DNA of 64,000 nt from positions 1,736,001 through 1,800,000 of the forward strand of contig JAHRHY010000007.1 of the NCBI GenBank assembly GCA_019671135.1. Reading direction: 5' to 3'. The position numbers and the translations under genes were made by a program. This stretch comes from Linnemannia hyalina (taxonomy: Eukaryota; Mortierellomycota; Mortierellomycetes; Mortierellales; Mortierellaceae). Shown piece by piece: positions 33,272 to 42,130 of this stretch. Position 1 is the stretch's first letter; each line of letters starts with the position of its first letter. The notes below the pieces were generated by a model. It was not told the origin of the DNA. It saw only the letters and a list, made by a program, of their open reading frames with translations, and searched no databases.

Positions 33272-33440
33272 TGAAAATTTTTACGCTAGTCACGCACAAT
33301 CGACTTGATAAGACAAGAGAGGGATCTTTGTTAACAGCCCAGACACCTCCATTTATGTCGGTGTCTGGTCATATGACTAAATTACTGTCTCTAGCCTAAT
33401 TACATTAGCTGACACCCCCGAGACAGGCAAATATGCGACA
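33272..33440 (-). repeat. E3 5' LTR (right copy)
   Basis: 169 bp, identical by eye to 26422-26590. The inverted repeat is at 33339-33347 and 33360-33368. The flanking E1 sequence starts with the duplicated CGATC. Confidence 0.95.
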
Positions 33441-34201
33441 CGATCGCCAACATCTCTCTCTCGTGGACCGGATAGTTTCGTTCAGCAGCTTTAAGCTTGC
33501 GGGACTCGTAGGCGACTGGGTGTCTCTTGCCGTTTACTTCTTGATACAGCACTCCACCGGTTGCGTCGTCAGATGCATCAGTCTCCATGATGTATGGCTT
33601 ATCTGGATCTCCGCAAAGTAAGGTCGGGGGGGTCGTCAATACGAGACGGACTCCATCGAAGGCGGCTTGCTCGACTGGGCCCCACGAGGCAAGCGGTCGA
33701 GTCTTAAACTTGTTGTGGTCGGGTCCATCTTTTAATAGCTTGAAGAGGGGACCGGCGACTTGGACCAAGTGATACACAAAGCGGCGGTAGTAGTTGATGA
33801 AGCCAATAAACGATCTCAGCTGCTGGACGTTCTTGGGTATCGGCCAGTTGTCGAGGGCCTTGGTCTTGGCAGGGTCGACTTGGATGCCTTGACTGGATAT
33901 AACATGACCAACAAAGGTAATGGAGGAAGTGCCGAACTCGCACTTGCTCCTCTTGGCGTGCAGCTTATGCTGTCGAAGGAGGTCGAGGGCAATACGGATG
34001 TGCTCGAGGTGGTCTTCAAAAGTCTTGGAGAAGACGAGAATGTCATCGAGAAATACGACGATGTACTTGTCCAGGTGATCGCGGAAGATGTCGTTCATGA
34101 GGCCTTGAAAAGAGGCCGAGGCGTTGGTTAAACCAAAGGACATGACGCGGTACTCGAAATGGCCGTATCGAGTGGAGAACGCTGTCTTGGGGATGTCAGG
34201 T
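33441..34201 (-). pseudogene. E1 pol, second fragment: RT palm to RNase H
   Basis: Middle part of the E1 polyprotein, lying between the E2 and E3 insertions. It starts just after E2 with DIPKTAFSTRYGHFEYRVMS and holds GLTNASASFQGLMND and the RT active site YIVVFLDDILVFSK (FLDD). The connection region GFINYYRRFV follows, then the start of RNase H (METDASDDATGGVLYQ, KLKAAERNYPVHEREMLAIV), cut by E3. The frame is open through the E1 part; the apparent end in SHICLSRGC is E3 LTR sequence. Confidence 0.92.
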
Positions 34202-34408
34202 TGCAACAGGCGAAGACTGGGACAGAGAAGTATAGAACGGGGACGAGAGTTGAAGCAGTGATGATTGATGTTATTACTATGGTACAACTAAATATATATA
34301 CAAAGTCGCCAACTAGGTTTCTAGGTGTAGTGTCATAGTGAGTCAGAGATGATAGAGAGTGACAAGGAATGACTAACTAGAGAGCAATGATAAACCTAAT
34401 ATGTTGCA
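34202..34408 (-). repeat. E2 3' LTR (left copy)
   Basis: 207 bp, identical by eye to 39554-39760. Its ends carry a short imperfect terminal inverted match (TGCAACA / TGTTGCA). The sense strand just before it (34420-34409) reads AAGAGGGGAAGG, the polypurine tract. Confidence 0.95.
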
Positions 34409-34433
34409 CCTTCCCCTCTTAAAAAAAAATCCG

Positions 34434-37400
34434 CTAAGTCCTAAGGCCATGGTCGCGCTTGTACTTGTTGAGGATGTCCTTACAGTGTGCCAGTTCACTC
34501 TCTGGTTCCCATGTCCAGTCCTCGCGCGGGTATCCTTGCCATTGTAGAAGGTACTCCATGTTGTTGTTAACCTTCCTATGATCTGCAATGGCCTCGACCT
34601 CATACTCTTCCTCGTCTTCAACGATAACCGGTGGTGGCCGTGCTGGTGTTCTTGGTCCTAGCGTCGCAGGTGATGGTTGGTAGCGTCGGAATCGGTCGAC
34701 GTGGAAGACGGGGTGAATCTTCATGGACGGTGGAAGATCAAGGCGGAAGGAGACCGGGGACAGCTGTTCAACAATGGTGTGGGGGCCGGCAAAGCGAGCC
34801 AAGAGTTTCTGCGACGTGCGGGTGCGGTCCGAGGGTAAGGTGATATTCTCAAGGTTAAGGAGAACGTGGTCACCAACCTTGAAATCATGCTCTCGCCGAT
34901 GGATGTCGGCGTTGGCTGCTTGACGTTCTTGGGCGGCAGCAAGGGACTCCTTAGCGAGGGTGAGGGCTTCGCTTCGAGATTGCACGAACTCGTTAACCGA
35001 TGGGTTGGGGCCGGGAGTAGGGGTCAACAATGACATGGGCATGTTGGGATGGGCTCCGGAGTTCAAGAAGAACGGGGAGACTCCAGTGGAGGCATTGGTG
35101 GCGTTGTTCGTGGCAAATTCGGCGGCGGAAAGTAAGAGGTCCCAGTTAGACTGCCGTTGGTCGACAAAGTTACGGAGCATGGTGATAAGGGTGCGGTTGG
35201 CACGCTCGGTCTGGCCATCGGTCTGAGGGTGGAAGGCAGTCGACATGGCAAGGTGGACGTCCATCAGACGGCTCAATTCTTTCCAAAAGCGGCTCGTGAA
35301 CTTGGTATCGCGGTCGGAGACAATGGTGGTTGGCATGCCGTGCAAGCGGAAAACATGGTCGAAAAAAATGCGTGCAACTTGCGAGGCGGAGTCGGTGGTG
35401 TGGCAGGGGGCAAAGTGCACTTGCTTTGTGAGTTTGTCAACAAAGACCGTAATGGAGTCAAAGCCGCGTGGGGTCTTGGGTAGGGGGCCGACAAAGTCCA
35501 TTGTCACCGTTTGCCAGGGTCGATCGGGAATGGGTAGGGGCTGGAGGAGGCCAGCAGGTGGTTGGTTGCTGGGCTTAGTCCTTTGGCACGACTCACAGGT
35601 CTGCACATACAGCCGGGTGTCCTTCGCCATAGATGGCCAGAAGAACCGCGAGTGGAGATGACCGTACGTCTTCTCGAAACCGAAGTGACCAGCTATAGCG
35701 GAGTCGTGTGCATCGTGAAGAAGAGAAAGCCGAAGGTCAGAGTTCGAGGGGATACAAACAAGTAAAAGATCATTACGTTGAATGCAAAGAACACCATCAA
35801 CAAGAGAGTAATTAGACGGTGGACTTCCCTGGAGGCAGCTTTCATAGATCGGTTTGAGGCGGTGATCCTCTTTGTAACCATCCATCAGGCGCTGCCGGAG
35901 CCTGGGGTCGAGCTGTACTGAGAGTGTGTTAATCTCTCTATGGTCCGGTCGGCGAGACAGGGCATCTGGGACAATGTTGTCGGCTCCTTTCTTGTACTTG
36001 AAGGTGAAGTTGTATTCCTGCAACAGTTCCATCCAGCGGGCCTGACGGCGGGTGAGTTTGGGTTGAGTGGGGAAGTGTTGGAGGGTGGCATGGTCGGTGT
36101 ATACGATGAAGTGGGATCCGTCCAGATAGTAGCGCCATGTCTTCAATGCATGTACAACAGCCAACAGTTCCTGTTCGTGTGTTGGGTAGTTGCGTTCGGC
36201 AGAGTTCAGCTTGCGGGAGGTGAAGGCGACGGGGCGCGACTCGCCATGCTCATCGGTCTGAAAGAGAACGGCACCGAGAGCAAAGCCGGAGGCATCGGTT
36301 TCGACGGTTGTTAGAAGGTCGGGGTCGAAGATACGTAGAACAGGTGCTTTACTGATGGCCTCCTTCAGAGTCGTAAACGCTACTTCCTGCTCCTGAGACC
36401 AAGAGAAAGGAACGCCTTCACCTAAGAGAGCGGTCAACGGTAGGGCGATCGAGGCAAAGTTAGCGATGTACTGATGATAGAACTGTGCAAGACCAACAAA
36501 CTGCTGAACATCTTTCTGCTTCTGGGGACGGGGCCATTCACGGATGGCACGAACGAGACCGCCGCTCGTATGGATACCGTCCTTGGAGATGACGTGGCCG
36601 AGGAACTCGGTCTCTTTCTGCATAAAGGAGCACTTGCTCAACTTGGCGTAGAGACCGTACTTGCGGAGGAGCGTGAGGACGGATCGGAGATGTTGTAGAT
36701 GTTCGGCCTCGGTGCGCGAGTAGATAAGAATGTCGTCGAGGTAAACAACAACCCACTTGTCGAGAACAGGGTCTAATACTCGTAGCATCATATTGGAGAA
36801 GGACGCCGGTGCATTCGTTAACCCGAAAGGGACCACATTAAATTCGAAATGGCCGTAGCGGCAACGGAAGGCTGTCTTGTGTGTGTCCTCTTCTGCTATA
36901 CGTTGCTGATGGTAACCGGAGAGGAGGTCAAGTTTGGTAAAGTAGCGTGCCCCGCGGAAACGGTCGATAAGTTCATCAATGCGGGGAAGGGGGTGTCTGT
37001 TCTTTTTTGTAATCCGGTTTAACCCTCTGTAATCAACACACATACGCAAGGAACCATCCTTCTTTTTCACAAACAATACAGGGGCACCATAAGGGGAGGT
37101 AGAGGGTTTGATAAAGCCTTTGCCAAGTAGGTCGTCGAGTTGCTTCCTTAGTTCATCCAATTCAGCAATCGAGAGACGTATAACAGGGCGAAAGGGGGGA
37201 TCAGCGCTCGGATCAGTTTCGATCTTCATTGCATCGCCTCTGTCAGGGGGAAGGCCAGAGGGGAGGGAGGAAGGGAAAACGTCGGGGAACTCGTTGTGGA
37301 CGATGTTGTGAATGTCGGGTGAGAGTGGAGGGGAGGTCGGTTTGTTGTCATTACTGTTGTTGTCGTTGGTCTTTTTAGCGATGTTGACGAGGGCGAGGTA

Positions 37401-38342
37401 GACAGCGTTTCCAGGTTGGGTAGCAAGGGAGTGAAAGTGAAGGTGAGAGAGGAGTTTCCCTTGTGTGCGAGCGGAGATGGAGTTGGCGTTGGCACCACGA
37501 CAGCGCCAGAGAACAGTGTGTCCATTGTGGGTGAAGTGAAGGTCGTTGTTTCGCCAGTTGATGAAAGGGTTGATGGTCGTTAGCCAGGGTTTTCCAAGGA
37601 TGAGGTCGTAGTTGGAGAGGGGGTAAATGAGTGCTTCCAGTTTGTCGGAGTAGTGGTCGCGGTCGATGGTAAAGGTGGAGGTGGATGATGAAATGGAAGA
37701 GGAACCGTTTGGAAGGATGATGGGGATGGAGGGGCCAGGAGTGCGAGTGAGGGAGTGTTGTTTGCAAAAAGAAGAACTGATGACGTTCCCTTCCGCACCG
37801 CAATCGATTAAAATACGCGCAGGGGCACCAGCCACATTACCAATAAACGACAAGAGTGTACGGGAGGCTTTCTCAGCCGTGAAAGCGTGCAGACGGACGG
37901 ATTTGTGTCGCAAGCGTTTGGTCCTGCGCTTGGACATGGGTTGGTCTAAAGCAGCAGGAGAGGAGAGTGGGTCCAGGTCCACTTCTTCTGATGGGCTAAG
38001 ACCAACAGGCGAGGTATCAGATACGTCGTCGGTGAGTTGTAACTCATCGTCAAAGGGTACCGTGGTGGAGTGAGTGTTGGGGGCAGTGGTGGTCGAGTCG
38101 ATGGCAATTGAGGAGGGAGTACGAGGCGAGGCAGGGATGGATGAGGGAAAAAGGGAGAGTGGAGGAGGAGAGAAGGAGAGTTTGTGTAGGCTACGAGGTG
38201 CGGATGTGGTAGTGCGAATAATGGATACAGAGGGGGGAGTGTTTTTGATAGCAGAATTTTTATTCTTGGAACTGTAACTTAACTCTGGTAAGGAAACACT
38301 CCCTTTGTCCAGAGGAGAAAGGGAGGGAACGTCGACGATCAA
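34434..38342 (-). CDS. E2 Pol polyprotein with chromodomain
   Basis: 1302 residues counted from a TTG; the frame is open further upstream and is in the -1 register relative to gag, so it is expected to be made as Gag-Pol. After a Ser/Pro-rich start, protease reads ILIDCGAEGNVISSS (Cys in place of the usual Thr/Ser of D-T/S-G). RT has LDLLSGYHQQRIAEED and VVYLDDILIYSRT. RNase H has ETDASGFALGAVLFQ and YTDHATLQHF. Integrase has AGHFGFEKTY, CESCQRTK, MDFVGPLPK, VSDRDTKFTSRFW and HPQTDGQTERANRTL. The C-terminus is a chromodomain at about 1245-1295 (EYEVEAIADHRK..EYLLQWQGYPREDWTWEPE), containing the aromatic-cage Tyr and Trp positions. It looks coding-competent. Confidence 0.95.
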   Translation of the reverse strand: MIVDVPSLSPLDKGSVSLPELSYSSKNKNSAIKNTPPSVSIIRTTTSAPRSLHKLSFSPPPLSLFPSSIPASPRTPSSIAIDSTTTAPNTHSTTVPFDDELQLTDDVSDTSPVGLSPSEEVDLDPLSSPAALDQPMSKRRTKRLRHKSVRLHAFTAEKASRTLLSFIGNVAGAPARILIDCGAEGNVISSSFCKQHSLTRTPGPSIPIILPNGSSSISSSTSTFTIDRDHYSDKLEALIYPLSNYDLILGKPWLTTINPFINWRNNDLHFTHNGHTVLWRCRGANANSISARTQGKLLSHLHFHSLATQPGNAVYLALVNIAKKTNDNNSNDNKPTSPPLSPDIHNIVHNEFPDVFPSSLPSGLPPDRGDAMKIETDPSADPPFRPVIRLSIAELDELRKQLDDLLGKGFIKPSTSPYGAPVLFVKKKDGSLRMCVDYRGLNRITKKNRHPLPRIDELIDRFRGARYFTKLDLLSGYHQQRIAEEDTHKTAFRCRYGHFEFNVVPFGLTNAPASFSNMMLRVLDPVLDKWVVVYLDDILIYSRTEAEHLQHLRSVLTLLRKYGLYAKLSKCSFMQKETEFLGHVISKDGIHTSGGLVRAIREWPRPQKQKDVQQFVGLAQFYHQYIANFASIALPLTALLGEGVPFSWSQEQEVAFTTLKEAISKAPVLRIFDPDLLTTVETDASGFALGAVLFQTDEHGESRPVAFTSRKLNSAERNYPTHEQELLAVVHALKTWRYYLDGSHFIVYTDHATLQHFPTQPKLTRRQARWMELLQEYNFTFKYKKGADNIVPDALSRRPDHREINTLSVQLDPRLRQRLMDGYKEDHRLKPIYESCLQGSPPSNYSLVDGVLCIQRNDLLLVCIPSNSDLRLSLLHDAHDSAIAGHFGFEKTYGHLHSRFFWPSMAKDTRLYVQTCESCQRTKPSNQPPAGLLQPLPIPDRPWQTVTMDFVGPLPKTPRGFDSITVFVDKLTKQVHFAPCHTTDSASQVARIFFDHVFRLHGMPTTIVSDRDTKFTSRFWKELSRLMDVHLAMSTAFHPQTDGQTERANRTLITMLRNFVDQRQSNWDLLLSAAEFATNNATNASTGVSPFFLNSGAHPNMPMSLLTPTPGPNPSVNEFVQSRSEALTLAKESLAAAQERQAANADIHRREHDFKVGDHVLLNLENITLPSDRTRTSQKLLARFAGPHTIVEQLSPVSFRLDLPPSMKIHPVFHVDRFRRYQPSPATLGPRTPARPPPVIVEDEEEYEVEAIADHRKVNNNMEYLLQWQGYPREDWTWEPESELAHCKDILNKYKRDHGLRT

Positions 38343-38378
38343 GTCCTGGACTAAGCCTGATCGTCGGAGGCTTTTCCC
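38333..38378 (-). promoter_or_regulatory. E2 -1 programmed ribosomal frameshift signal
   Basis: Near the end of gag the sense strand has the slippery heptamer G_GGA_AAA (38378-38372), in exactly the X_XXY_YYZ register of the gag frame. Five bases later a perfect 9 bp stem starts: CGACGATCA (38366-38358) pairs with TGATCGTCG (38341-38333) around a 16-base loop that contains the gag stop. After slippage the pol frame is open without a stop. Heptamer, spacer and stem together are the standard eukaryotic -1 frameshift signal. Confidence 0.85.
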
Positions 38379-39349
38379 GACTCGGGGGAATCACCCACGG
38401 CTACTTGATAAACCCATCGTCCTTGGCGGTTGTTGTTGTTGCCACGGTTGGTATTGTTGTTGTCGCCGTAGATGGGGCACTCCTTTGCATAATGTCCAGG
38501 TTGGCGACAGCGACGGCAAGCATTGTTGTTTTTACACCATTCGCGTTCCTGAGGGGTCAGGGAAGGGGGATTACCGTTGTTGTTGTTTCGGGGGCCGTTG
38601 TTGTTATTGTTGTTGCGGTTGTAGTTATTGTTATGACCCATGTTTCTCTCTAGGCGATTAAATCGTTGGGTGATATTGTTGAGGGCGATCTGGATGTTGT
38701 CGATTTCCATGGGGGTGGCTTGAGAGAGAGCGGAGGAAGAGGTGAAGGAAGAAATGATGGGGGCGGAGGCGATGGCGAGCGAGTTGGTCTTGGGGCCGGT
38801 GTCGGGTTTGAAGGAGTAAATGCGGTCCATCTCTTGGGCGTATTGAAAGATCTGAATGAGGGTGATATTGGGGTTTTGAATAATGTGTCCTTCGATCATC
38901 TGTTGAAGAACCAAGGGGCAGTTGTCGATAAAGGATGTTTGGGCGAACTCGTTGACCGTGGTCTTGGCAGCGTCGGTGGAGGCATAACCAAGAAGGGCGC
39001 CCAAAAGTTCCTTGAATGTAGATAAGTAGGTCGAAAAGTTGGTGGTCATGCGAAGATTGGTGAGGTGTCGTCGACAGGAGCCCGCAAAGTTGTTGGGAAT
39101 GTACTCTAGCTTAAAAGCAGGAGTAAACTCGGTCTCGAAGTTGCAAGTATCAGGGAGCCCACATCCATCAAACCATCGGGCAGGGCCAGGCGTGCCCAAG
39201 TACGAGAGAGCGTGGGGTGTTCGTTCAGTCTCACTTATCTTAGCAAGGTTGAAGTAGCGGTTAACCGCAACGAGCCAGGCCAAGGCAGAGAAACCGTCGC
39301 GGGCGCCTGTAAAGACAGGAGGGGGGTTAAGGCGGGCAGGGGTAACCAT
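38351..39349 (-). CDS. E2 Gag with one CCHC zinc knuckle
   Basis: 332 residues from the ATG at 39349 (MVTPARLNPPPVFTGARDGF). The frame is open for another 57 codons upstream, but only from a TTG. The middle shows a retrotransposon capsid-like region (FSTYLSTFKELLGALLGYAS, ALSYLGTPGPARWFDG). Near the end lies an Asn-rich segment, then one zinc knuckle, CRRCRQPGHYAKECPIYG. The stop lies in the loop of the frameshift hairpin. Known role: forms the particle and packages element RNA. Confidence 0.9.
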   Translation of the reverse strand: MVTPARLNPPPVFTGARDGFSALAWLVAVNRYFNLAKISETERTPHALSYLGTPGPARWFDGCGLPDTCNFETEFTPAFKLEYIPNNFAGSCRRHLTNLRMTTNFSTYLSTFKELLGALLGYASTDAAKTTVNEFAQTSFIDNCPLVLQQMIEGHIIQNPNITLIQIFQYAQEMDRIYSFKPDTGPKTNSLAIASAPIISSFTSSSALSQATPMEIDNIQIALNNITQRFNRLERNMGHNNNYNRNNNNNNGPRNNNNGNPPSLTPQEREWCKNNNACRRCRQPGHYAKECPIYGDNNNTNRGNNNNRQGRWVYQVAVGDSPESGKASDDQA

Positions 39350-39541
39350 GACTGGTAGTGCAGAGAGAAGTGCGGAGAGGTCAAAAATGTCCAGAGTGTA
39401 AGAGGGTACGAAGGAAAATAGGGGCAGGGAATGAAATTCAGGGCTGGTGTGCAGAGAGAGCTGGGACGAGGGAAAATTAAAGTAAAACGCGGGCAGTGAA
39501 AACGAGGAGGGAAAAATCAAGAGGTCAGTGGAACGAGGGAA

Positions 39542-39553
39542 CCTTTGCTACCA
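39542..39553 (-). other. E2 primer-binding site
   Basis: The sense strand directly after the 5' LTR is TGGTAGCAAAGG. It begins with the TGG complementary to a tRNA CCA end. The next bases fit the 3' acceptor end of an initiator tRNA-Met starting AGCAAAG; the tRNA identity is inferred from similarity to the animal AGCAGAG initiator. Confidence 0.75.
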
Positions 39554-39760
39554 TGCAACAGGCGAAGACTGGGACAGAGAAGTATAGAACGGGGACGAGA
39601 GTTGAAGCAGTGATGATTGATGTTATTACTATGGTACAACTAAATATATATACAAAGTCGCCAACTAGGTTTCTAGGTGTAGTGTCATAGTGAGTCAGAG
39701 ATGATAGAGAGTGACAAGGAATGACTAACTAGAGAGCAATGATAAACCTAATATGTTGCA
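39554..39760 (-). repeat. E2 5' LTR (right copy)
   Basis: 207 bp, identical by eye to 34202-34408; flanked on the right by the duplicated CAGGT in E1. Confidence 0.95.
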
Positions 39761-41858
39761 CAGGTTCGGCGATCCGGAGCTGATGGTAACCTTGCTGTAG
39801 ATCCATCTTGCTGAAATATTTGGCGCCTTGAAAACGATCAAAAAACTCGTCTAGAAGGGGTAGCGGGTACTTGTTCTTGGTGGTGATAGCGTTAAGCCCT
39901 CGGTAGTCAATGCACAGTCTTAGAGAACCGTCCTTCTTCTTGACAAATAATACCGGGGCGGCCCAGGGTGACGTGGACGGCTGTATATATCCAAGCTCGA
40001 GCAGTTCATCCAACTGCTCTCGCAGAACGCGGAGTTCCAGCGGCGACATCTTGTAGGCCTTCTTGGCCACAGGCGCTGCGTCTCCAGTAGGGATCTCGTG
40101 GTCAAAACCAGGACGTGGAATGGGGAGATCGGTCAAAGGTGCAAACACGTCGTTGGCATACTCTTCGACCAGGGCATCAACTTGTTGCCGTTGCTCAACG
40201 GTCAGGGGAGCGATAGGGTCCTCAACTTGGACGGGCTCGGATTGAGTGTCTGGTACTGCCGTTTGCATTACCCAAACCACTCCTGCGTCGATCGTGTCTT
40301 TCGCCTCGACGGTCTTGATAAACTTCTGCACATCATCGTGCACGGTGCCTAAGCGGGGCTCTTCCAGCTCGGCGAGTAGTTGTGGCGAAGGCTTCGACAT
40401 AGCCTTGACCTCAAAGTCCTGACCTTCGTAGGCCCAGGATAAAGTGTATTGCTCCCAGTCCATGTGGGGCTTAAACTTGGCCATCCATGGAATACCGAGG
40501 AAGAAATCGCGCGCCAACTTGCGGACGATGGTAGCTCGGATGGAATGGGCCATAGTTCCAACGGTAATTCGGACGACAACTTGTCCGAGGGCACTGCTGT
40601 CTTTGCTCTCCCCGAGCGCAAGACGTAGCGGCAGTGGTTGGCTGACCCGCTCCTCGCTTTCAACAGCGGTGGGGTCCAGCAGACGAATTCTTTTAAGTGC
40701 CTCCTCTGAGACGACATTAACGTTCGCGCCATTATCTACAAGGGCTTCGAACTGAGTTCCGGCAGCATTGTTGCAATTAAGCGGAACAACGACAAGGGGG
40801 AAGGCGTGAGGGTCAAACTCGTGAGCCTCGACGACGGTCATGTGGGCGGCGGTTGGTTGGCGGCCATTGTGGTGACGACGGTAGTTCTGGGGTACCGACG
40901 AGTGAGATGAACCTCTCATAGGGCAGTCGGCTCTGTAGTGACCGGCTTGTCCGCACTCGTGGCAGATTGTTGGCCTCTTGCAATCAGCGGCCTTGTGATC
41001 GCCACGGCAATTGAAGCAGGAGATAGTGTCAACCTCCATAGGGGTGGGACCAGAGTCGCGACGGCCAGCGTTGCTGTCGCGGCGGAAGCTCACTTGCGGG
41101 GGGCCGTTTGGTCTCGAAAACGGGTGCACAGCACTCTGCCGGCGGTTGGTAAAGAAACCAGTATTGGTGTTGCCTGAGATTGAGTTGCGGGGGGCGGGGG
41201 CAAAAGGAGCAGGGTTGTTTCTTGGTGCTCGGTTAGGGTTGTACGTGGGCGCAATCATGGGAGGATTGGGACGGCCTCTCTGGCGCGTCAAGGACGACTG
41301 GGTTGTGATGCCCATCTGTTGAGCCATCTGCGATTTAATTTCGCAAGCGGTTTTAACGTCATCCCACGTCTTGACTTGTCTCTCGATCAGGTAACGCGAC
41401 AGGAAAAGAGGACCTTGTGACTTAAACTGGTGTATCTTCTCACCATCAGTCAGCTTGGAGGCGATGGGGGCAGCAGCGAACTCGTAACGCTGAAAGTACG
41501 AATTCGGTGTATCGTTCCTATCCCAGACGACGGCTGCAAGGTTGTTGCGATGTGTAGACTCCAGCTCGTCAGTGCCAAACTGGCGACTGAAGGCGGCCTT
41601 GAACTCGGTCCAGGTGAGTTCAGGGTGGGCCTCGTCCAAGTTCTGTCCCCAGACTTGGGCAACACCTCGGAGCTTGAGGATAGATGCTGTCGGCCAGTCA
41701 GTGTCGGGCAACTTACACAGCTTGGCAGTCATCTCGATCTGCTTTAGCCATGTCTTGGCCGTGTAAGGGTCGTTCTGACTGAAGTCGAACGTCTCGGTAT
41801 CGGACGGGAGGGTGGTCCTTCGAAGAGAGCTGGCCACTGGGATAACTTCATCGACCAT
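39761..41858 (-). pseudogene. E1 gag-pol, first fragment: Gag, protease, RT start
   Basis: Begins at the ATG at 41858 ([20 protein letters not shown]). Gag has a capsid-like core ([40 protein letters not shown]). Two zinc knuckles follow, [13 protein letters not shown] and [15 protein letters not shown]. Protease reads [15 protein letters not shown], with Asn in the usual Thr/Ser place. RT begins [40 protein letters not shown] and [18 protein letters not shown], where E2 cuts it. Gag and Pol are in the same frame with no stop between them. The frame extends upstream into the LTR, but the ATG at 41858 gives the natural Gag start. Confidence 0.9.
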
Positions 41859-42115
41859 GGTGGGAAAACGTAACGGGTAGAGAAGGGAAAAGAAAAAATG
41901 AGAGGGAGGGGAAAAAGGTAAAATAAAGTTGATCCGGAGGAATAGGGTTTTTCGTGATTTAGGAGAGGTAAAAAAAATGAATAGAGGGTGTAGGCTTGTA
42001 GTAAGAGCAAAAGAAAAAAAGAAAGAGAGCAAAGCTAAAGTAAAATAAAGTATGGATGTGGGGCTAATAATTGTGGAGAGCGGGAAAGAAAGAGAAACGT
42101 AGTGGAATGAAGGTG

Positions 42116-42127
42116 CCTTTGCTACCA
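42116..42127 (-). other. E1 primer-binding site
   Basis: The sense strand has TGGTAGCAAAGG three bases after the 5' LTR, the same 12-mer as in E2. It fits an initiator tRNA-Met-like 3' end. Confidence 0.75.
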
Positions 42128-42130
42128 ATT

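Larger units (their letters stand above)
26422..33440 (-). mobile_element. E3: chromodomain Ty3/Gypsy retrotransposon
   Basis: 7019 bp, with 169 bp LTRs that are identical by eye and TG..CA ends. The 5 bp target duplication CGATC lies at 26417-26421 and 33441-33445. It is inserted in E1 inside the RNase H region of pol, in the same orientation as E1. One unbroken 1868-codon frame covers Gag to chromodomain, so it looks coding-competent. The leader before Gag is long (about 760 bp). Confidence 0.95.
34202..39760 (-). mobile_element. E2: chromodomain Ty3/Gypsy retrotransposon with -1 frameshift
   Basis: 5559 bp, with 207 bp LTRs (TG..CA, identical by eye) and the 5 bp target duplication CAGGT at 34197-34201 and 39761-39765. 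It is inserted in the RT region of E1, same orientation. It has separate gag and pol frames joined by a -1 frameshift signal, a primer-binding site directly against the 5' LTR, and a polypurine tract against the 3' LTR. Every part looks intact. Confidence 0.95.
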
